From: Methanoregula sp.
GTDB taxonomy: Archaea > Halobacteriota > Methanomicrobia > Methanomicrobiales > Methanospirillaceae
Direction: 5' to 3'
Assembly: GCF_028712425.1 (NCBI RefSeq)
Contig: NZ_JAQTQD010000006.1
Span: 62,001-126,000, forward strand
DNA length: 64,000 nucleotides
Position 1 is the first letter of the stretch. Every line of letters begins with the position of its first letter. Of this stretch, positions 60,410 to 64,000 are shown piece after piece. Position numbers and translations under genes: made by a program. The notes under the pieces are model-generated. The model saw only the letters and a list, made by a program, of their open reading frames with translations, made no database searches and was not told the origin of the DNA.

Positions 60410-61126
60410 ATGCATTATCTGAAAAGAATGACAAGAAAAAAAGGCGAAGATGCCGTTTCACCGGTGGTTGGCGTTATGCTGATGCTGGTCGTGACGGTCA
60501 TCATTGCAGCAGTTGTCAGTGGATTTGCCGGGGGCCTTGTGGACGGTAAAGAGAAGGCGCCAACCATTACAATGAATGTGGAGATCAAGAACACCGGATC
60601 CTTTGCATCGAGTATTTTCAAAGCGGACGTACTCGCGGTGACTGAACCGATTGCCACAAAAGACCTGAAACTGGTCACCAGCTGGACAAATTCCGACGGG
60701 ACACAGGGCGGTGCAGAAGTGACCGGGGTCAATAATACCTTTGGATGGGGTGGTGCAGGATTCCCCGATGAGGGTGTTGCCCCGTGGGGATATGGTCAGG
60801 GGGTTAAGAGTGTCAACACTGGAAAGCCAGGAGAAACTGAGCAGCAGTTCGGTAACTATATCCTTGTCGGTGGAACGACAATGTACGCCTACCCGGCAGG
60901 TCAGAGCGGAGGATACATGACCGGTAATGCTACTGCAGGATACGGTGTTGAGACAAATGGCGAGTACACAGATTGGGAATATACTGCTGGCACAACAGTT
61001 GATGGGATGCAGGCAGTCCTTGGTAAGGACTGGGAGACCCTGAAGACCGGTGACGTTGTGAGTGTCAAACTGGTCCATACCCCAAGCGGTATGACAATCT
61101 TCAAGAAAGATGTGGTGGTGGGCTGA
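60410..61126 (+). CDS. Type IV pilin-like protein (archaeal Pilin_N), first of a pair
   Basis: A 238-residue surface protein. The N-terminus MHYLKRMTRKKGEDAVSPVV continues into the hydrophobic class III signal GVMLMLVVTVIIAAVVSGFAGG of archaeal pilins. The Asp-Ala-Val-Ser motif marks the start of the mature pilin after prepilin peptidase cleavage. The rest is a beta-rich, Gly/Asn/Thr-rich ectodomain. It overlaps nothing and is followed by a paralogue one base after its stop, so the two are one operon. The start at 60410 fits GAGGAAA; a Met six codons later is also possible. Confidence 0.88.
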   Translation: MHYLKRMTRKKGEDAVSPVVGVMLMLVVTVIIAAVVSGFAGGLVDGKEKAPTITMNVEIKNTGSFASSIFKADVLAVTEPIATKDLKLVTSWTNSDGTQGGAEVTGVNNTFGWGGAGFPDEGVAPWGYGQGVKSVNTGKPGETEQQFGNYILVGGTTMYAYPAGQSGGYMTGNATAGYGVETNGEYTDWEYTAGTTVDGMQAVLGKDWETLKTGDVVSVKLVHTPSGMTIFKKDVVVG

Positions 61127-61127
61127 A

Positions 61128-61805
61128 ATGATCAAGAAGCGTATATCCTACAAAGATGATGCAGTGTCCCCGGTCGTTGGCGTGATGCTGATGCTCGTTG
61201 TGACAATCATCATTGCTGCCGTTGTCTCGGCATTTGCCGGAGGTATGGCCGACTCCCAGAAAGCAACGCCGTCAATGGTTCTTGAGGCTACCTACAGTCA
61301 GGCAGATGGTATGACCATCTCACACTCAGGTGGCGATCCGGTAGCACTCTCCGATGTTGAATTCCGGACCATCCCGTCGTCACTCTTCGGGCCTGATGCA
61401 GAGAAATTTGCCTATGCATTCCCCAAGACCATCCTCAATGCAACGGGCAGCAAACCCGTCATTAATGCAACAAGCGGCTACTATTACAAGTCTTCCTTCA
61501 CTGCAGGGGATGTCCTTTCGATTATTCCTAAGGATGCTAAAGATTACATCACTGATGCTGAGATAGCGGCAAATTGTCCACAAAAGAGTGGAAAAGCCGC
61601 ATGTCAGGCCCTCCAGGGTCAAATCAATCTAAATGCACAGATCTGGTGGGGAACTGTCAAAACAGATGATCCCAACGACAAGTCAGTCTATTTCCGCTCT
61701 TACCAGTTTGCCAACCCGGCCAACATCGGCAAGTACTTCTACTTGGAAATGGTTGACCCAACCGGAAACATCATCACTCGGACAAAGGTGCCCATCACCG
61801 CGTGA
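61128..61805 (+). CDS. Type IV pilin-like protein (archaeal Pilin_N), second of a pair
   Basis: A 225-residue paralogue of the preceding gene. The N-terminal DDAVSPVVGVMLMLVV and the hydrophobic helix AAVVSAFAGGMA are shared; the ectodomains differ. Its start MIKKRISYKDD comes one base after the previous stop. An extra Cys pair in ANCPQKSGKAACQA could form a disulfide. The T-rich stretch at about 61819-61832 after the stop is the likely terminator. Confidence 0.88.
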   Translation: MIKKRISYKDDAVSPVVGVMLMLVVTIIIAAVVSAFAGGMADSQKATPSMVLEATYSQADGMTISHSGGDPVALSDVEFRTIPSSLFGPDAEKFAYAFPKTILNATGSKPVINATSGYYYKSSFTAGDVLSIIPKDAKDYITDAEIAANCPQKSGKAACQALQGQINLNAQIWWGTVKTDDPNDKSVYFRSYQFANPANIGKYFYLEMVDPTGNIITRTKVPITA

Positions 61806-62523
61806 GAAGACAACAACCAACTTTTTCTTTTTTTCATGTCGTAAGAATTGCCAGACACAGAAAAGACATCCCCGGATGTCTGCCGGCAGATCTCCCACCA
61901 ATAAAATCCCCAGGGAGAGGATCGTTTCTCAAAATAAAAGGGTCCCATTAGCGCACTTTTTCTTACAGAAGGAAAAAACCGAAATCCGGGCGCAATGCGA
62001 GCGATTTGAAACGATTTTGTCACCTTGTTTACACCAATTCCGCATTTTTTCGGCTGCCTGGAATGAGCGGCTTCCGGAGAAATCGCCCTAAAAATGCCCC
62101 GTTTCGGGAACGGGGCTCAATTTGAAAAGAGGGCGTCCCAACCCCGTGTGCCTCTCAAAAGCGGGAACTCCCACCAACGTAAGACGGTTTTCCGTCATGG
62201 AAGAAGCAAAGGATTGCCTGGTTTTCAAGCATTCACGGCAGTACCAGTCCCGGACCTGATCGGACATTCCGGGCGCGTGGATTTTTTAATTATTATTTTT
62301 TTAAAATATATGTTTTCGAATGGGTACTGTGCGAGTGCAATACAACAACGGTTTCTCCAAAGAGAGATGCCATCTTCCACGAATCGGAGATGAAGGTATA
62401 AAGTGAAAATATTGAACATCTTATCATTGATAATAACAAATAGTGATCGTATCATGCCCGGACTGACAACGGGGCTGCCCGCGGCGCACCTCCTGTTATC
62501 ATAAGATACCGTGCAGGATATTC
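61806..62523. other. Intergenic region with several hairpins
   Basis: These 718 bases hold no supported gene. Hairpins: AGACATCC-CC-GGATGTCT at about 61864-61881; GCCCCGTT-TCGGG-AACGGGGC at 62096-62116; GACGG-TTTT-CCGTC at about 62183-62196. A T-rich tract follows the pilin stop. The block TTTTTTAATTATTATTTTTTTAAAA (62283-62308, quoted in parts: TTTAATTATT, TTTTTTTAAAATATATG) is the most AT-rich stretch; a TATA box for the methyltransferase gene may lie in it or near GGTATAAAG at about 62395. Confidence 0.45.
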
Positions 62524-63372
62524 ATGACCGACATCGATGCTATCGACTGGAACGACGCGTGGAAGACCCTCGACTTGAAGAAACGCGCTGAAGACGCTTT
62601 GGCGAACTGCACGGACCGGTGGAACGATACCGAACGGTGCAGGAAATTCAACCGGCGGGCACAGGAGAATAACTGGGAGCATGGGCGGGAACGGATCCAA
62701 ATGATGCGGATCACCCCGACGGACCGTGTCCTTGATATCGGCGCTGGCCCGGGAACGCTCGCCATTCCTCTTGCCGTGATGGTCCGGCACGTGACTGCCG
62801 TCGAACCCTCTTCCGGCATGCTTGAATGCCTTCACGGGAATATCGCAGAGCAAAGGATTACCAACATCACGACACTCCAGAAAAAGTGGGAGGATGTCGA
62901 TCCTGCAACGGACCTCGACTTGCCGTACGATGTTGTTGTCGCATCCTACTCGCTCGGCGTTTATGATCTTCGGGCAGCCCTTAAAAAGATGGATGCGGTC
63001 TCTTCGAAGTATGCCTATATCTTCTGGTTTGCGGACATGCAGTCGCCCCGGCTCCAGAACTATTGCCCGATATGGGAAGACCTCTTCGGTGTCCCCCCGA
63101 AAACCCGACATACACCAAACATCATATTCAACCTCCTTGGCCAGATGGGGATTTATGCAAACGTGGAGATCACCCGCACGGATCACGCGAGCCGGTTCTC
63201 GAGCGTGGACGAAGCTGTTGCCGACCAGCAGTACGATCTTGGCCTGACCGAGGAGCGGCAGGCAGACGTACTCAGGAGATTCCTGGAGAAAACCCTTGAG
63301 AGACAGAACGGGCATCTCATCCTGAAACGGAAGTCCTACCAGGCCAAGATCTGGTGGGAGAAGGAACTGTGA
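62524..63372 (+). CDS. Class I SAM-dependent methyltransferase
   Basis: A 282-residue methyltransferase. Motif I is RVLDIGAGPGTLAIPLAVM; then AVEPSSGMLECL and DVVVASYSLGVYDL (motif IV region). The N-terminal about 70 residues are a helical extension (CTDRWNDTERCRKF). It is followed 33 bases later by a DUF4213/DUF364 gene. Together with the upstream ABC transporter this could be a metal-chelate module; that is speculation. Confidence 0.85.
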   Translation: MTDIDAIDWNDAWKTLDLKKRAEDALANCTDRWNDTERCRKFNRRAQENNWEHGRERIQMMRITPTDRVLDIGAGPGTLAIPLAVMVRHVTAVEPSSGMLECLHGNIAEQRITNITTLQKKWEDVDPATDLDLPYDVVVASYSLGVYDLRAALKKMDAVSSKYAYIFWFADMQSPRLQNYCPIWEDLFGVPPKTRHTPNIIFNLLGQMGIYANVEITRTDHASRFSSVDEAVADQQYDLGLTEERQADVLRRFLEKTLERQNGHLILKRKSYQAKIWWEKEL

Positions 63373-63405
63373 AATGAACCGATTTCTGCAAAGGAATGAT
63401 TCCCC

Positions 63406-64000
63406 ATGACCTCACCTCTTTCCCGGCCCGGTTCGATCCTTGACGAGACCATTGAGCAGGTCAGCGGGATACTCGGCAGCGATGCCGGGTCCCTCCGGAT
63501 CGAGCGGGTGGTCATCGGGATCTTCTTCACCGCGGTAAAACTCAGCGATGGCTCCGCAGGCATTGCAGCAACGCCGATAAAAGAGATCCCGGAAGCAGTC
63601 TGCTGCCCGAGCTCGGCCCGGACCATGCCGCTTTCGGGACGGTTCACCGGCCGAGCCGCACTGGAGTTTGTCCGCAACCTCCCCGGGGAACCTCCCATGA
63701 AAAAGGCAGTTGGGATCGCGGTTCTCAATGCCCTCTCCGAATCATGCCGGCGCCGCAGTCCCGACCCGGACTGCAGGTATGAGACCGGCACGGATGCTCT
63801 CGATACGATCCCCCTGCCGGAGGAGGGGTACGTTGTCGTTGTCGGTGCGCTCGTTCCCGTTCTCAAGCGGCTCAAGATGCGGAATAAGCCATTCGGGATC
63901 CTTGAACTCGACCTGCGCACACTGAAGCCGGACGAGCTCCCCTTTGCGATCCCGCCTGAACGGGCGGACGAGGCTGTCGGCAGGGCAGACCTGCTCGTCA
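63406..64000 (+). CDS. DUF4213/DUF364 putative heavy-metal-chelation protein (cut by window edge)
   Basis: The frame opens at ATG 63406 and is still open at the window end, giving 198 residues. Landmarks are FFTAVKLSDGSAGIAATP (DUF4213 part), CCPSSARTMPLSGRFTGRAA and GYVVVVGALVPVLKRL (start of the DUF364 part). The family is thought to bind heavy metals and is often encoded beside metal transporters or methyltransferases. The C-terminal half is missing. Confidence 0.82.
   Translation, partial: MTSPLSRPGSILDETIEQVSGILGSDAGSLRIERVVIGIFFTAVKLSDGSAGIAATPIKEIPEAVCCPSSARTMPLSGRFTGRAALEFVRNLPGEPPMKKAVGIAVLNALSESCRRRSPDPDCRYETGTDALDTIPLPEEGYVVVVGALVPVLKRLKMRNKPFGILELDLRTLKPDELPFAIPPERADEAVGRADLLV

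Noticed and set aside
62094-62393. A 99-codon plus-strand frame in the gap between pilins and methyltransferase
   Set aside because: Composition is unlike that of its neighbours, it includes hairpins and an extreme AT tract, and no start signal is visible.
1-64000. tRNA or rRNA genes
   Set aside because: I found no cloverleaf with a TTCGAATC-like T-loop at the right spacing and no rRNA signature by reading. A covariance-model scan would be the decisive test and was not possible here.

Overview
The window is a dense, roughly 56% GC archaeal chromosome segment from a hydrogenotrophic, formate-using methanogen. Complete five-gene formylmethanofuran dehydrogenase (fwd) operons, F420-dependent formate dehydrogenases (FdhAB), archaeal TATA boxes, short GGTG/GAGG ribosome-binding sites and archaeal-type pilins support this. 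Protein similarity and the layout suggest Methanomicrobiales, most like Methanoregula; that genus assignment is inference from memory and was not tested by a search. No tRNA or rRNA gene was seen.

Layout. 0-6 kb: the end of one fdhAB pair and a second complete pair, separated by a zinc-ribbon/HTH protein. 6-7.6 kb: a ferritin-like protein and a small siroheme sulfite-reductase-like protein. 7.7-12.2 kb (minus): fwd operon 1, order G-D-B-A-C. 12.5-15.8 kb (minus): molybdopterin-metal insertion operon of a 58-residue Cys-rich peptide, MoeA and a MoeA with a C-terminal periplasmic-binding-like domain. 15.9-16.4 kb: two tandem tiny zinc-finger genes. 16.6-20.8 kb: a third fdhAB and a paralogue of the zinc-ribbon/HTH protein. 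20.9-23.9 kb: tungstate ABC transporter TupCBA. 24-26.5 kb: a GC-skewed repetitive gap, an expanded rubredoxin, a KTSC protein and a second sulfite-reductase-like protein. 27.3-31.6 kb: a sulfur-trafficking cluster (split YeeE/YedE, TusA, a three-domain DsrE protein, a TusA-like protein, an unknown, a C_GCAxxG_C_C protein and OsmC). 31.8-36.5 kb: fwd operon 2. 36.7-43.7 kb: a SagB-type nitroreductase, a second MoeA-PBP, a MosA/MosB-like molybdenum storage protein, a cysteine desulfurase and a methyltransferase. 43.8-48.4 kb: fwd operon 3 (minus). 48.7-54.7 kb: accessory genes, FmdE interrupted by an in-frame TGA, a 177-bp tandem repeat, and a transposase scar next to a truncated gene copy. 54.8-60 kb: a five-gene peptide/nickel-type ABC transporter. 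60.4-64 kb: two type IV pilin-like proteins, a methyltransferase and the start of a DUF4213/DUF364 protein.

How it fits together. Most of the window serves enzymes that use Mo- or W-bis-pyranopterin cofactor: three Fdh and three Fwd enzyme sets, W uptake (Tup), probable Mo/W storage (MosA-like), metal insertion (three MoeA-type proteins), FmdE, and sulfur delivery (cysteine desulfurase, TusA/DsrE proteins, YeeE). The sulfur cluster lies directly upstream of fwd operon 2. It may supply sulfur for cofactor sulfuration or Fe-S assembly, or import thiosulfate or another reduced sulfur species; this is inference.

The strongest single anomaly is at 52983-52985, where a TGA sits exactly at the first cysteine of the FmdE zinc ribbon while the downstream frame is still intact.
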